Positions 17,245 to 29,531 of a stretch of 58,422 bases of DNA are shown here, piece by piece. Under the pieces are notes generated by a model. The model made no database searches, was not told where the DNA came from, and saw only the letters and a program-made list of their open reading frames with translations. The translations under genes were made by a program, and so were the position numbers. This DNA comes from Nitrososphaerota archaeon. GTDB taxonomy: Archaea; Thermoproteota; Nitrososphaeria; Nitrososphaerales; UBA183. The number at the start of each line of letters is the position of its first letter. Position 1 is the stretch's first letter. The stretch spans positions 1 to 58,422 of the forward strand of contig JAFMAW010000004.1 in NCBI GenBank assembly GCA_029784795.1, given 5' to 3'.

Positions 17245-17788
17245 CCTTCTCCCAGCGTTCCACCAGCCCCGCCATCTCTGCGGCGAGCGCCTCCGGCGAG
17301 GTCCGCTGGTTGGACAAGGTCTCGTCCGCCAGGGCTATGGCCTCCCCTATCCCGACGTCGAGCTCCCTCCTGTCCCTCGCGGCGAACATCTCGTAGGTGA
17401 GGGGGTCGTCGCTCCTCCCGCGCTCCCTCAGCAGCTCGAACCTCCTGGCCGGGGAGGCAGCCACGGCGACCAGCATGACCTTCGCCTTCGTCCTGAACGC
17501 TTCGACCTCGACCGCCGACCTTATGCCGTCCACCACCACCCTCTCCGCCCCCGACCGCTCGACGGTCTCCAGGCAGAGGTCAGCCACGGCGGAAGGCCCG
17601 CGCTCCTGCCTCAGAAGTTTCATCACCTCTCCGGTGTTCTTCGCGTCGGGCTCGAGCCCGCGTCTCTTGGTCTCGGACCTTATCACGTCGCCCATCACCA
17701 CCCGCTTCCACCCCTCGCTGACGAGACGCTGGGTCGCTGTCGACTTCCCGGCCCCCGGCATGCCGGTCACTGCTACGATGCGGAGCAA
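17231..17788 (-). CDS. UPF0200 P-loop kinase, dephospho-CoA kinase-like
   Basis: A 185-residue P-loop nucleoside/nucleotide kinase-like protein. Walker A is VAVTGMPGAGKSTATQRL at the extreme N-terminus; MGDVIRSETKRRGLEPD is the substrate-side motif, and VVDGIRSAVEVEAFR plus LRERGRSDDP form the DGIR and LID regions of the family. TTG 17788 is chosen because homologous sequence starts there and a TATA-like box is about 30 bases upstream; longer frames are antisense to the ThpR gene. Substrate is unknown; dephospho-CoA kinase activity is only a similarity-based suggestion. Confidence 0.85.
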   Translation of the reverse strand: MLRIVAVTGMPGAGKSTATQRLVSEGWKRVVMGDVIRSETKRRGLEPDAKNTGEVMKLLRQERGPSAVADLCLETVERSGAERVVVDGIRSAVEVEAFRTKAKVMLVAVAASPARRFELLRERGRSDDPLTYEMFAARDRRELDVGIGEAIALADETLSNQRTSPEALAAEMAGLVERWEKDVAP

Positions 17789-17814
17789 TCTGTCCCATCG
17801 CCCGACCGATAGCG

Positions 17815-17822
17815 AATTTAAA
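17815..17822. promoter_or_regulatory. TATA-like box shared by UPF0200 and thpR
   Basis: AATTTAAA, close to palindromic, is about 31 bases from the TTG of the UPF0200 gene on one side and about 28 bases from ATG 17847 of thpR on the other. Both mRNAs would be leaderless or nearly so. One box serving two directions is inferred from the 58-base gap. Confidence 0.5.
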
Positions 17823-17846
17823 GGAACCACGGGCGACCAGAGGCAG

Positions 17847-18398
17847 ATGCGACTCTTCGTGGCCCTGGAGCTGCCTGGAACGGTCCTCGACGCGCTCACG
17901 AGGTTCCAGGGCGACCTCGCGGCCACAGGGTCTGACCTCAAACTCGTGGAGCGGGAGAACCTCCACTTCACCGTGAAGTTCCTGGGGGAAGTGTCGGAAG
18001 CGGTGGCCGCAGAGGCGAAGTCCAGACTGGCCGCCCTGACTTTGAAGGGGGCCGACGTGGAGCTGGGAGGGGTCGGTGCTTTCCCAGACGAGCGGAGGCC
18101 CAGGGTGGTCTGGGCCGGGGTCTCGGAGGAGCACAGGCATCTGATCGCGCCCATGGCCCGGGAGGTCATCGCTGCTCTTCAGGGGCTGGGGGAGAGCGAC
18201 ACCAGGCCTTTCCAGGCGCATGTCACCCTGGCCAGGGTGAGGTCGCCCAGGAACGCGGGGGAGCTCACGGCGCTCATCAGGGGGAGCTCGCAGGTAGCCT
18301 TCGGGCATGCGAAGCTGACCGAGCTCAAGCTGAAGTCGAGCAGGCTAACGCCCGCGGGGCCTGTCTACTCAGACGTCGGGGTGTACCAGCTGGGATGA
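17847..18398 (+). CDS. thpR: RNA 2',3'-cyclic phosphodiesterase (2'-5' RNA ligase family)
   Basis: A 183-residue 2H phosphoesterase. Both catalytic HxT/S tetrapeptides are present: ENLHFTVKFLGEVS near residue 40 and QAHVTLARVRSP near residue 127. It begins with the family hallmark MRLFVALELP, which fixes the start at ATG 17847. The enzyme hydrolyses 2',3'-cyclic phosphate RNA ends and can ligate tRNA halves in vitro. It overlaps the CCA-adding enzyme gene by four bases (ATGA), giving a tRNA-end processing operon. Confidence 0.93.
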   Translation: MRLFVALELPGTVLDALTRFQGDLAATGSDLKLVERENLHFTVKFLGEVSEAVAAEAKSRLAALTLKGADVELGGVGAFPDERRPRVVWAGVSEEHRHLIAPMAREVIAALQGLGESDTRPFQAHVTLARVRSPRNAGELTALIRGSSQVAFGHAKLTELKLKSSRLTPAGPVYSDVGVYQLG

Positions 18399-19717
18399 CC
18401 GCGGTGGCGGACGTCGTCGCCCGGGCGAAGCGGATGGTGGCCCCGTCCGACGCTGAAGCCTCCAGGGTAGGGGCCATAGCCGCCTCACTGGTCTCGAAGA
18501 CCGAGGACGCGGCCGCGCGGTACCCGCAGACCAGGGGGGTGCTCCTCGGAGGCTCCTTCGCCAAGGGGACCTGGCTCCCACGCCGGGTGGACCTGGATAT
18601 CTTCGTGAGGTTCGACCCTTCGACCCCCGACCAGGAGTTCGAGAAGCTGGGCCTCGAGATCGGGGCCGAGGCCACCAGGGGCCATCCGGTCGGCAAGAAG
18701 TTCGCCCAGCATCCCTACACCGAGGCCACCGTCGACGGCGTCAGGGTGAACATCGTCCCGTGCTTCGACGTGAAGAGAGGGGAGTGGAGGAGCGCGGCAG
18801 ACAGGTCCCCGTTCCACGTCGAGCTGATAGGGGCTCTCCAGGACGAGAAGAAGGCCCAGGTCCGGCTGCTCAAGGCGTTCATGGGCGCCGCCGGGGTCTA
18901 CGGGGCGGAGATCCGCCGCCAGGGCTTCAGCGGCTACGTCGCCGAGGTGCTGATCCTGAAGCTGGGCGGATTCCAGGAGGCGGCCGAGTGGTTCTCGTCC
19001 TATCATCTCCCATACGAGGGGAAAGCGTTCACCCTGACCGACCCCGTGGACGACGGGAGGGACCTGGGGACCGCGGTGTCCGGTGAGAGCCTGGGGCGGA
19101 TGGTGCTCGCCTGCAGAGGGTTTCTAAGGAGCCCTGCGCCGGGCTACTTCAGCAAGTTGCCGCCAAGGGTCCGTTCCTCGCTGAACGGGAGGGTCGTGGC
19201 AGTGGCTTTCTCCCACGTGGTACTGTCCGAGGACACCCTCTGGGGGGAGCTCAGGAGGACCACGAAGCACGTCGTCAGGCACCTCGAAGAGGAGGGGTTC
19301 AGGGTGGCGAGGTCCATCGCGGCTTCGGACAACCAAAGGCACAGCGCCATCCTCCTAGTCCCAGAGATCGACGAGCTCCCTCCGCTGGCGCAGAGGATAG
19401 GCCCGACGGTGGACAGGCGGAAGGACGTCGAAGCCTTCCTTAGCACCAACTCGAAGAGCTCCAGGCTCGCATGGGTGGACGGCGATGCGAGGGTCAGGAT
19501 CCTCCTCCCGAGGGAGCACACCAGCCTGGACGCGCTCCTGGCGGATGTCGTCCGGGGGAGGGCTGGTCCGATCGGGGCCTCGAAGGAGGTTGAAGCAGGC
19601 ATGAAGAGGAGCGCCCGGGTACTCCGGGGCCGGGCACTGTCCCGCGAAGCCGCAGCCTCGGGGTGGCTGAGAGATGGAATCAGGGAGATCACTTCAGACG
19701 CCATCGGAACGCGCTGA
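18395..19717 (+). CDS. cca: CCA tRNA nucleotidyltransferase, archaeal class I
   Basis: A 440-residue enzyme that adds the CCA end to tRNA without a template. The nucleotidyltransferase signature is LLGGSFAKGTWLPRRVDLDI, with the catalytic carboxylates in VDLDIF, followed by HPYTEATVDGVRVNIVPCFD and RQGFSGYVAEVLILK. Length and domain order match archaeal class I enzymes. It is translationally coupled to thpR upstream, and its 3' end overlaps the kinase gene by 44 bases in a different frame. Confidence 0.95.
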   Translation: MTAVADVVARAKRMVAPSDAEASRVGAIAASLVSKTEDAAARYPQTRGVLLGGSFAKGTWLPRRVDLDIFVRFDPSTPDQEFEKLGLEIGAEATRGHPVGKKFAQHPYTEATVDGVRVNIVPCFDVKRGEWRSAADRSPFHVELIGALQDEKKAQVRLLKAFMGAAGVYGAEIRRQGFSGYVAEVLILKLGGFQEAAEWFSSYHLPYEGKAFTLTDPVDDGRDLGTAVSGESLGRMVLACRGFLRSPAPGYFSKLPPRVRSSLNGRVVAVAFSHVVLSEDTLWGELRRTTKHVVRHLEEEGFRVARSIAASDNQRHSAILLVPEIDELPPLAQRIGPTVDRRKDVEAFLSTNSKSSRLAWVDGDARVRILLPREHTSLDALLADVVRGRAGPIGASKEVEAGMKRSARVLRGRALSREAAASGWLRDGIREITSDAIGTR

Positions 19718-20462
19718 CCTCGGCCAGCTGACGAGGACGCCGTACATCCAGGTCATCGCATACCCACGGATCTCCCTGACGGTGGCGAAGTCGAGGGTGA
19801 AGCAGCTCAGGGCCCTGGGGGTGGAAGAGGTGGTCTTCGAGGGCCGCACCAGGATAGGGAGGCTGGGGATACTGGGGCTCGGGACCGTGGGGGTGGTGGT
19901 GAAGGCGCTCGCCCGCGGCGAGCCCTGCGCGCTGAAGATCAGGAGGACCGACGCCAACAGGCCGGACATGGAGGAGGAGGTCAGGATCGCCAGCATGGCC
20001 AACAGGCTCGGGGTCGGCCCCCGCGTCTACGCCCACACCAGGGACGTCGTCATGATGAAGCTGCTCGAGTCCGAGGAGCTGGGGGGCTGGCTCAGAGCCC
20101 TCCGCGGACCCGGCCGCAGGGAGACGGCCAGGGCCATGGTCCACGGGCTGCTCAACCAGTGCAGGAAGCTCGACATCATGGGCATCGACCACGGGCAGCT
20201 CAGCAACCTCAGGAAGCATGCGGTGGTAGCCGAGGGGGTCCCGTGGATCATCGACTTCGAGTCGGCGGGGACGGGCCGGAAGCCAAGGAACGTGACCACG
20301 GCCGCCCAGTACTTGTTCGTCGGAGGGGCCATCGCCCCAGCAATGAGGAGGGCCCTCGGCATCAGGGACACTGAGAAGCTGAAGGCGCTGCTGGCTTCCT
20401 ACAAGGAGGACCTCTCGGACTACGCCTACGCCAAGGTCCTAGAGAACCTCAGGCTGGCCTAG
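19674..20462 (+). CDS. Predicted archaeal Ser/Thr kinase, COG2112 type
   Basis: A protein kinase-like protein of up to 262 residues. Seen elements: glycine-rich GILGLGTVGVVVKALARG, the ATP-anchoring Lys in EPCALKIRRTDA, a Glu-containing MEEEVRIASMANRLGVGPRVY, the catalytic-loop-like GIDHGQLSNLRKHAVV and the metal-binding IIDFESAG. This matches the compact lipopolysaccharide-kinase/RIO-like group COG2112 rather than classical Ser/Thr kinases. Its substrate is unknown. The overlapping start with cca suggests co-transcription; the first 25 residues are poorly convincing and a later start (LTRTPYIQVIAYPR) is possible. Confidence 0.8.
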   Translation: MESGRSLQTPSERADLGQLTRTPYIQVIAYPRISLTVAKSRVKQLRALGVEEVVFEGRTRIGRLGILGLGTVGVVVKALARGEPCALKIRRTDANRPDMEEEVRIASMANRLGVGPRVYAHTRDVVMMKLLESEELGGWLRALRGPGRRETARAMVHGLLNQCRKLDIMGIDHGQLSNLRKHAVVAEGVPWIIDFESAGTGRKPRNVTTAAQYLFVGGAIAPAMRRALGIRDTEKLKALLASYKEDLSDYAYAKVLENLRLA

Positions 20463-20487
20463 CCTCCTGTGGGCGCTCTCCACGAAC

Positions 20488-20495
20488 CTTTAAAC
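20488..20495 (+). promoter_or_regulatory. TATA-like box of the tRNA-Pro gene
   Basis: CTTTAAAC is centred about 30 bases before the first base of the tRNA. It is the only A/T-rich element in the 59-base gap after the kinase gene, and the spacing fits an archaeal promoter. Confidence 0.55.
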
Positions 20496-20521
20496 TGATA
20501 CCGAGTTCGGCCCGCCCACGT

Positions 20522-20619
20522 GGGGCCGTAGTGTAGCTTGGTCCAGCATACCAGAGTGAACGAAGGTCACGGTGAGCCTGGGGCGCTGGCGATCCTGGGT
20601 TCAAATCCCAGCGGCCCCA
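20522..20619 (+). tRNA. tRNA-Pro(GGG) with a 22-nt intron
   Basis: Acceptor GGGGCCG (20522-20528) pairs with CGGCCCC (20612-20618), discriminator A 20619. The D-arm is 20531-20549, the T-arm CTGGG/TTCAAAT/CCCAG is 20595-20611, and the variable loop is CGATC. After removing 22 bases (20555-20576, or the same intron shifted by one or two because AG repeats at both ends) the anticodon arm is CCAGC-CTGGGGC-GCTGG with T33 and anticodon GGG at 20580-20582, giving a 76-nt mature tRNA. The intron thus interrupts the 5' strand of the anticodon stem (between nucleotides 30 and 31, or 28/29-29/30), not the canonical 37/38 position. CCA is not encoded. Confidence 0.9.
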
Positions 20620-20781
20620 TCGATGTTTCTCGCTGAGAACTGGCGCGTCGGCGTCTGTGACGGACGGTCCTCGCCCGGTCCATCGTGTCTGTGCCAGGCT
20701 CTCGGACGCCAGGTGCGGGCTCTTCGCGACCCACGATGCCCTGCTGAAGCTCGTCCCGGGGGTCGAGGCGAGGGCCTGCGG

Positions 20782-21747
20782 CTACGCCTGGGCGAGGGCC
20801 ACCTGGGCCCCTTCTTGGTCGGCCGCCTTCGCCCAGTACTCGTTGACCGCCTTCTGGATCGCCGCTATGGCCTCGGTCTTCTCGACCGGCTTGAACAGGT
20901 GCTCGTACCTTTCCTGGGCCCTGAGATACTCCCTGACGGGGGTCAGAGCCCTGGGCACGACCGTGTGCCTGACCGCTCCGTCCACCGACTCCTTGAGGGG
21001 CCAGATCCCGGTCTGCACCGCCAGCTTCTCGACCTCGACGGACTCTTTGGGGTCGAAGCCCCAGCCGGTGGGGCAGGCGGCGAAGTCGATGTAGAGCTTG
21101 GGACCCTTGATCGTCCCGCCCTTCTCCACCTTCCTCAGGAAGTCGACCCCGTGCGAGTTCGAGAGAGTGGCGACGTAGGGGGCTTTTAGCGCCCGCCAGG
21201 CTTCGAAAATGTCCTTCTTCTTGCTGGCGTTGCCGTATGGGTAGGCCGCGGTCGCAGGGGTGGTCTTGGACGATGACCCGTAGGGGGTGGAGGAGGACAT
21301 CTGAAACCCTGTGTTCCCGTAGGCTTCGTTGTCGTAGCAGAGGTAGTAGAAGTCCAGGTCCCGCTGGATGGCCCCCGCGGTCGACTGGAACCCGATGTCG
21401 TAGGCCGCCCCGTCCCCTGTGATGACTACCACCTTGAGGTCCTCGGACCTCTGCAGCTTCCCTTTGGCCATCAGCGCGTCCAGGCCGTCTCTCAGCCCCT
21501 GGGCCCCGGCGGGCGCGCACGCGAAGGCGGTGTAGAGCCAGTTCGACCTCAGAGGGCTGAGGGGGTACGACATGCTGACCGTCATGCAGCTGGCGGCGTT
21601 CACCCAGGCGACGTTCGGCCCCAGCACCTTGTGGAATATCCTCATGGCGAGGGCGCCGCCGCACCCGGCGCACAGGGTGCTCCCCGGCGCGACGTAGTCC
21701 TCCTTCGGCATGTCTTTCAGGGTCCTGAACCTGGTAGCCGCCGGCAT
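20782..21747 (-). CDS. porB: Pyruvate:ferredoxin oxidoreductase, beta subunit
   Basis: The 321-residue thiamine diphosphate-binding subunit. Motifs: TLCAGCGGALAMRIFHK (a CxxC at the cluster-facing N-terminus), ITGDGAAYDIGFQSTAGA (GDG...thiamine/Mg motif) and CYDNEAYGNTGFQMSSSTPY, the NexY-N-G-Q signature of the beta chain. ATG 21747 shares one base with the stop of the alpha gene (TGATG), so translation is coupled. It is the last gene of porGD-A-B. Substrate could be pyruvate or another 2-oxoacid; the T-P-Y-G sequence is usual for pyruvate enzymes. Confidence 0.93.
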   Translation of the reverse strand: MPAATRFRTLKDMPKEDYVAPGSTLCAGCGGALAMRIFHKVLGPNVAWVNAASCMTVSMSYPLSPLRSNWLYTAFACAPAGAQGLRDGLDALMAKGKLQRSEDLKVVVITGDGAAYDIGFQSTAGAIQRDLDFYYLCYDNEAYGNTGFQMSSSTPYGSSSKTTPATAAYPYGNASKKKDIFEAWRALKAPYVATLSNSHGVDFLRKVEKGGTIKGPKLYIDFAACPTGWGFDPKESVEVEKLAVQTGIWPLKESVDGAVRHTVVPRALTPVREYLRAQERYEHLFKPVEKTEAIAAIQKAVNEYWAKAADQEGAQVALAQA

Positions 21748-22970
21748 CAGCCCTGCACCCCCGCCGTGGCCAGGGCCTTCTTCGCCTTCGACAGCTCCTC
21801 CTCCCTCATCAGGAACATCGGGTCCGGCTTCGCCGTCCCCTTGCCTACGGCCCTCATCCTTTCGAAGACCTGGCACATCTCGTCGGAGGTGAGCTGCTTC
21901 CCTCCAAGCCCGCCGACCACCGGGAGGAGCGCCTCCGGCCTGCCTCTGAGGTGATATAGCGAGGCCGCGACCTCAGGGTAGAATATCCCTCCCATCCCAG
22001 GCGAGATGTTCTGGTCGAAGACCGCGGCGACCTTCCTCCCCTTCAGGAGCGCAGCGACCTCCTCGCCTGGGAACGGCCTTACCATCCGCAGCTTCAGGAG
22101 TCCCGCCTTTACCCCCTGCTCCCTCATGCGGTTCACCGCCTGCCTCCCGAGGGTGGTGAACGAGTTTGACATGACCAGGACGTAGTCGGCGTCCTCGAGC
22201 CTGTACCCGTCCACGGGGCCGTAGGCTCTCCCGAACAGCTCCTGGTACTCCCCGGCCGCCTCGCCGAACGCCTCCTTGGCACGGAGGGCCGCCGCGTGCA
22301 GATTGTACCTGAAGTAGCTGTAGAGGTACCCTTCCATGACCGCGGAGCCCTTGGCCACGGGCGCGGTCGCCCTGATGGGGCGAGGCGGGTCGTAGGGGAG
22401 GAGGAACCTATCGACCTCCGCCTGCCCGGGGAGGACGACCTTCTCTCGTGTGAACGAAAGATAGAACCCGTCCAGGTTCACGATCGCAGGGAGCATGACC
22501 CTCCTGTCTTCAGCGACGCGGTACGCCAGAAGGACCAGGTCCGCGACCTCCTGGCAGGTCTCGGAGTGGAGCTGCAGGAAGCCGCTGTCCCTGGCCGCCA
22601 GGACGTCGTTGTGGTCAGGCTCGAGGACGATGGGCGCCGCCAGCGCCCTCGACACATTCATCAGGACCATGGGCGCCCTCCACCCCGAGACGTTGTAGAG
22701 CATCTCCATGGCGTAGAGGAGCCCCTGGCTTGACGTCGCAGTGAACACCCTCGCCCCGGCCAGCGACGCAGCCCCTGCGGCGGTCATCATCGAGTGCTCG
22801 GACTCAAGCTGGACGAACTTCGAGTCCATGGTCCCCTCCCTTACCCAGGATGCTATGGTCTCGATGATCTCGGTCTGGGGGGTGATGGGGTACGCCGGGA
22901 CGTAGTCGACCCTCGCCAGCCTGGCGGCCGACGCCGCGGCTCGGTTCCCCGTCATCAACTCAGGCTTCAT
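21747..22970 (-). CDS. porA: Pyruvate:ferredoxin oxidoreductase, alpha subunit
   Basis: A 407-residue alpha chain. Motifs: MTGNRAAASAARLARVDYVP, AYPITPQTEIIETIASWV (the YPITPQT 2-oxoacid binding loop), QLESEHSMMTAAGAASLAGA and TATSSQGLLYAMEMLYNVSG. ATG 22970 is preceded by GGAGGACAGGAG and overlaps the stop of the gamma-delta gene (ATGA); the longer frame upstream adds residues without family resemblance. The subunit carries domains I and II of the pyruvate enzyme, including the 2-oxoacid pocket. The complex oxidises pyruvate to acetyl-CoA with ferredoxin as acceptor. Confidence 0.93.
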   Translation of the reverse strand: MKPELMTGNRAAASAARLARVDYVPAYPITPQTEIIETIASWVREGTMDSKFVQLESEHSMMTAAGAASLAGARVFTATSSQGLLYAMEMLYNVSGWRAPMVLMNVSRALAAPIVLEPDHNDVLAARDSGFLQLHSETCQEVADLVLLAYRVAEDRRVMLPAIVNLDGFYLSFTREKVVLPGQAEVDRFLLPYDPPRPIRATAPVAKGSAVMEGYLYSYFRYNLHAAALRAKEAFGEAAGEYQELFGRAYGPVDGYRLEDADYVLVMSNSFTTLGRQAVNRMREQGVKAGLLKLRMVRPFPGEEVAALLKGRKVAAVFDQNISPGMGGIFYPEVAASLYHLRGRPEALLPVVGGLGGKQLTSDEMCQVFERMRAVGKGTAKPDPMFLMREEELSKAKKALATAGVQG

Positions 22971-23854
22971 CTCCTGTCCTCCATGATCGAGCCAATCGCC
23001 CTCAGCGGGCACTCAGCCTGGCAGATCATGCACCCTTTGCAGTTGTCGTAGTCGATGGCGATCCTCCCGTCGGCTCCCACCGACATCGCCGACTCGGGGC
23101 AGTAGGCGTAGCATATCATGCAGTCGGTGCACTTCTGGTAGTCGATGACCGGCTCCGTGACCCTCCAGTTCCCCGTGTGCCTCGACGCCGAGTTCCCGAC
23201 GTTGACTATGTCCTCTGACCCGTCGCCCGAAACCACGGCGGCGAGGGGGACGAGCTCCGCCTTCGCCGGAAGCTCTTCGGTGCGCAGCTCGACAGGTTTC
23301 AGCTCGTCGTAGACCGCTCCAGCCAGGGCGACGTTCTTCGAGACGACGTCGTCAGACAGCCCGACCTCCTTCAGCTCGTCGACGAGCCCGCCGACGAACG
23401 CTTCCGCGTCGATGCCTGCGGACCTGGCCACGGCCGCGGCGATGCCCGCGCTGAGGACCGCCTTCCCGAGGGTCTCGAGGGCCCGCTTCGTGAGGTCGAG
23501 GGTGATGACAGTGACGTCGTCCCGGCCTCCGTTCGCCTCCGCGGCCGGCCTGGTCGTGTTCACGATCGCCAGGCCTCCCTTCCTAAGCCCCGCGAAGGGG
23601 TTGGCCAGCGGGTCGGCCACCAAGGAGTCGTCCATCACGGCGACCACGTCAGGGGAGAAGATGAAGCCGCGTTCTGTGATCTCTGAGTCAGAGAACCTGG
23701 TGAACGCTGCGACCGGCGCCCCTCTCCTCTCGGCACCGTAGATGGGGAAGTCCTGGGCGTTGTAGCCGCCGCCGAAGGCTGCGCTCCCGAGGATTCTGCT
23801 GGCGGTCTTCGCTCCCTGGCCCCCCCGTCCGTGGAACCTGACTCTCAGGATCAT
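22967..23854 (-). CDS. porG: Pyruvate:ferredoxin oxidoreductase, fused gamma-delta subunit
   Basis: A 295-residue protein that joins two subunits usually encoded separately. Residues 1-180 are the gamma domain (VRFHGRGGQGAKTASRILG, FPIYGAERRGAPVAAFTR), which contacts CoA. From about residue 215 follows the delta ferredoxin domain with two CxxCxxCxxxC clusters, CTDCMICYAYCP and CKGCMICQAECP, each binding a [4Fe-4S] cluster. A linker of about 50 residues joins them. Start is GTG or ATG close to 23854. It is first in the operon, with four-base coupling to porA. The fused form is known in some archaea and bacteria. Confidence 0.92.
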   Translation of the reverse strand: MILRVRFHGRGGQGAKTASRILGSAAFGGGYNAQDFPIYGAERRGAPVAAFTRFSDSEITERGFIFSPDVVAVMDDSLVADPLANPFAGLRKGGLAIVNTTRPAAEANGGRDDVTVITLDLTKRALETLGKAVLSAGIAAAVARSAGIDAEAFVGGLVDELKEVGLSDDVVSKNVALAGAVYDELKPVELRTEELPAKAELVPLAAVVSGDGSEDIVNVGNSASRHTGNWRVTEPVIDYQKCTDCMICYAYCPESAMSVGADGRIAIDYDNCKGCMICQAECPLRAIGSIMEDRR

Positions 23855-23964
23855 TGCCCTAATGAGTTAGGTCGCGCAGACATTCCCCAATTAAAGAGGG
23901 ACTACGATTCTCACCGGTGAAAACCGTGCCACGGCGCCCCGCTCCGAGTCAGGCTCGCGCGGCA

Positions 23965-25221
23965 TTATGCCGCCCTGGCTCTCCCGTCGAGTTTCCAGAG
24001 GTCCCTCATGGCGGCGAAGACCAGCGACGCGAAGAGGAGGGCGCCCCCTATGTACGTGTAGGCCGGGAGGATCCCTACGAATGCTATGAGCAGGCTCCCA
24101 GCCACTATGGCTGGCGGCCCCCCGATGAAGCTGAAGAATCCGTCTATGGCGAAGTACCGTCCCCTCATGTCCTTCGGCACTATGTTCTGGGCCGCGGTGA
24201 GCCACGCGTTCCCTCCGAACCCCTCGGCGAACCCGATCCAGAAAAGCGCGGCGACGGCTATCACTACGAGGGGCTCGAGCCCCATGAGGAGATAGAGGGC
24301 CCCCGGGACGCTCCCAGCTCCGAGCACCCAAGCCACTCCCGCCCGCGACAGGCCGCGCGTCCGACCGAGGGCGAGGGACCCGAGGGCGACTCCGAGGACG
24401 TTCGCCCCCACCGCGACGCCGAAGGCAAAAGCCCCCAGGCCGACCCCCTGGACCATGTACACGACGAGGTAGTAGTAGACCGCGCCCCCGAAGAAGTTGA
24501 ACACAGTGGCCGATATCGAGAGGTACAGCAGGCCCCGCTGGGAGCGCAGCCAGCCCAGCCCGGCCCTCACCTCAGAGAGCATCCCGGCACGGGCTAAGGA
24601 CTTCGCCTGGGCGGGGACCGACCGCGCCGTGAGGAGCAGTGCGAAAACCGCCGCAGCGGCGAACCCGACGGCGCCATAGGCGAAGGCGACGACGGTCCCT
24701 GCGAACGCGATGATCCCCCCGCCCATCGCGTTCGATGCCGAGGCGACCACCGAGGTGCTCGCCCTGGTGACTCCATTGGCGTCAGAAAGCTCGCCGGGTT
24801 CCACCAGCTCAGGCAGGTACGAGTAGCTAGATGACCTATAGAGCTCGGTGGCCCCGGACCACGCTACCGCGGCCGCTACGACGACGGAGAACTGGAACCC
24901 ATACAGCGCTATGACCGCCGCGACGACGCCGAGGCTCGCCGCCCGGACCAAGTTGGATAGGGCCAGGAGCCCGCTCCTGCTGTATCTGTCCACCCAGACC
25001 CCGCCAGGGAGGGTGAACGCGATGGTTGTCAGGGACTGCGCTAGGCCCACGATGCCTACATCGATGACCGACCTCGTGACCTCGAAGACCACCCAGACGA
25101 CGGCTATCCCGAAGACCGACGAGGCCGTCCTCGAGGAGACGCTCATGGCGACGTAGCCGAGGAACCCTCTGTTCCGGTACAACGTCCTGGGTTTCCTGAC
25201 GCCTTTCCCGGCGCTGCCCAC
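23965..25221 (-). CDS. MFS transporter
   Basis: The 418-residue protein has 12 predicted membrane segments. After segment two comes the A-motif region GGVWVDRYSRSGLLALSN, and halfway a basic loop TRGLSRAG starts the second half. It resembles drug/enterobactin-exporter type MFS proteins (TMR/MFS_3). Nothing in the neighbourhood indicates a substrate. The gene lies about 110 bases downstream of the porG start, on the same strand, and about 90 bases from the PPDK stop. Confidence 0.85.
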   Translation of the reverse strand: MGSAGKGVRKPRTLYRNRGFLGYVAMSVSSRTASSVFGIAVVWVVFEVTRSVIDVGIVGLAQSLTTIAFTLPGGVWVDRYSRSGLLALSNLVRAASLGVVAAVIALYGFQFSVVVAAAVAWSGATELYRSSSYSYLPELVEPGELSDANGVTRASTSVVASASNAMGGGIIAFAGTVVAFAYGAVGFAAAAVFALLLTARSVPAQAKSLARAGMLSEVRAGLGWLRSQRGLLYLSISATVFNFFGGAVYYYLVVYMVQGVGLGAFAFGVAVGANVLGVALGSLALGRTRGLSRAGVAWVLGAGSVPGALYLLMGLEPLVVIAVAALFWIGFAEGFGGNAWLTAAQNIVPKDMRGRYFAIDGFFSFIGGPPAIVAGSLLIAFVGILPAYTYIGGALLFASLVFAAMRDLWKLDGRARAA

Positions 25222-25310
25222 ACCGCATGACCCCCGGCCCCCCTATATCTACGGCTCACGCCAGGCGAGCAGGCCCTCGGGGGAGGGAGGGGGCGGCGGA
25301 GCTGGGATGA

Positions 25311-29195
<3,885 letters not shown>

Positions 29196-29327
29196 GCGGA
29201 CTTGACGCTCCTCCGAATGTGTTTGTAAGTCCTTCGGAGGGCGATGTCTCTTCTGCCGGACCCGCGCTGCCTCAGTCGAGGAGCTACCCGATTTCTATAA
29301 CTATCGCCGCTAATGACCTTCCGGCGC

Positions 29328-29477
29328 ATGCCAAAGAAGCCAAAGTCCAGGAAGGCCGCCAAACGAAAGCCGGCCAAGAAGACCGAGGACAAGCCTGCGG
29401 CCTCCGTCCCTGCACCCCAGGTCCCCACCGAGAAGAACGAAGCTCCCAGGGGTTTCGAGCTGTCTCCCTACCAGTGA
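29328..29477 (+). CDS. Small Lys/Ala/Pro-rich protein, 49 aa
   Basis: A short gene of 50 codons starts MPKKPKSRKAAKRKPAKKTE, resembling a histone-H1-like or ribosomal-extension basic tail, and ends APRGFELSPYQ. ATG 29328 lies about 30 bases after a TATA-like TCTATAAC at 29294-29301, fitting a leaderless mRNA. Such a composition favours nucleic-acid binding, but no family is recognised. It is divergent from ppdK. The strict codon-level bias to K/A/P and the promoter support a real gene. Confidence 0.5.
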   Translation: MPKKPKSRKAAKRKPAKKTEDKPAASVPAPQVPTEKNEAPRGFELSPYQ

Positions 29478-29531
29478 GCCAAGAAACCGCGCATCCTCAA
29501 GCACATGTCGGTGCAGACGATGTGGAACTGC

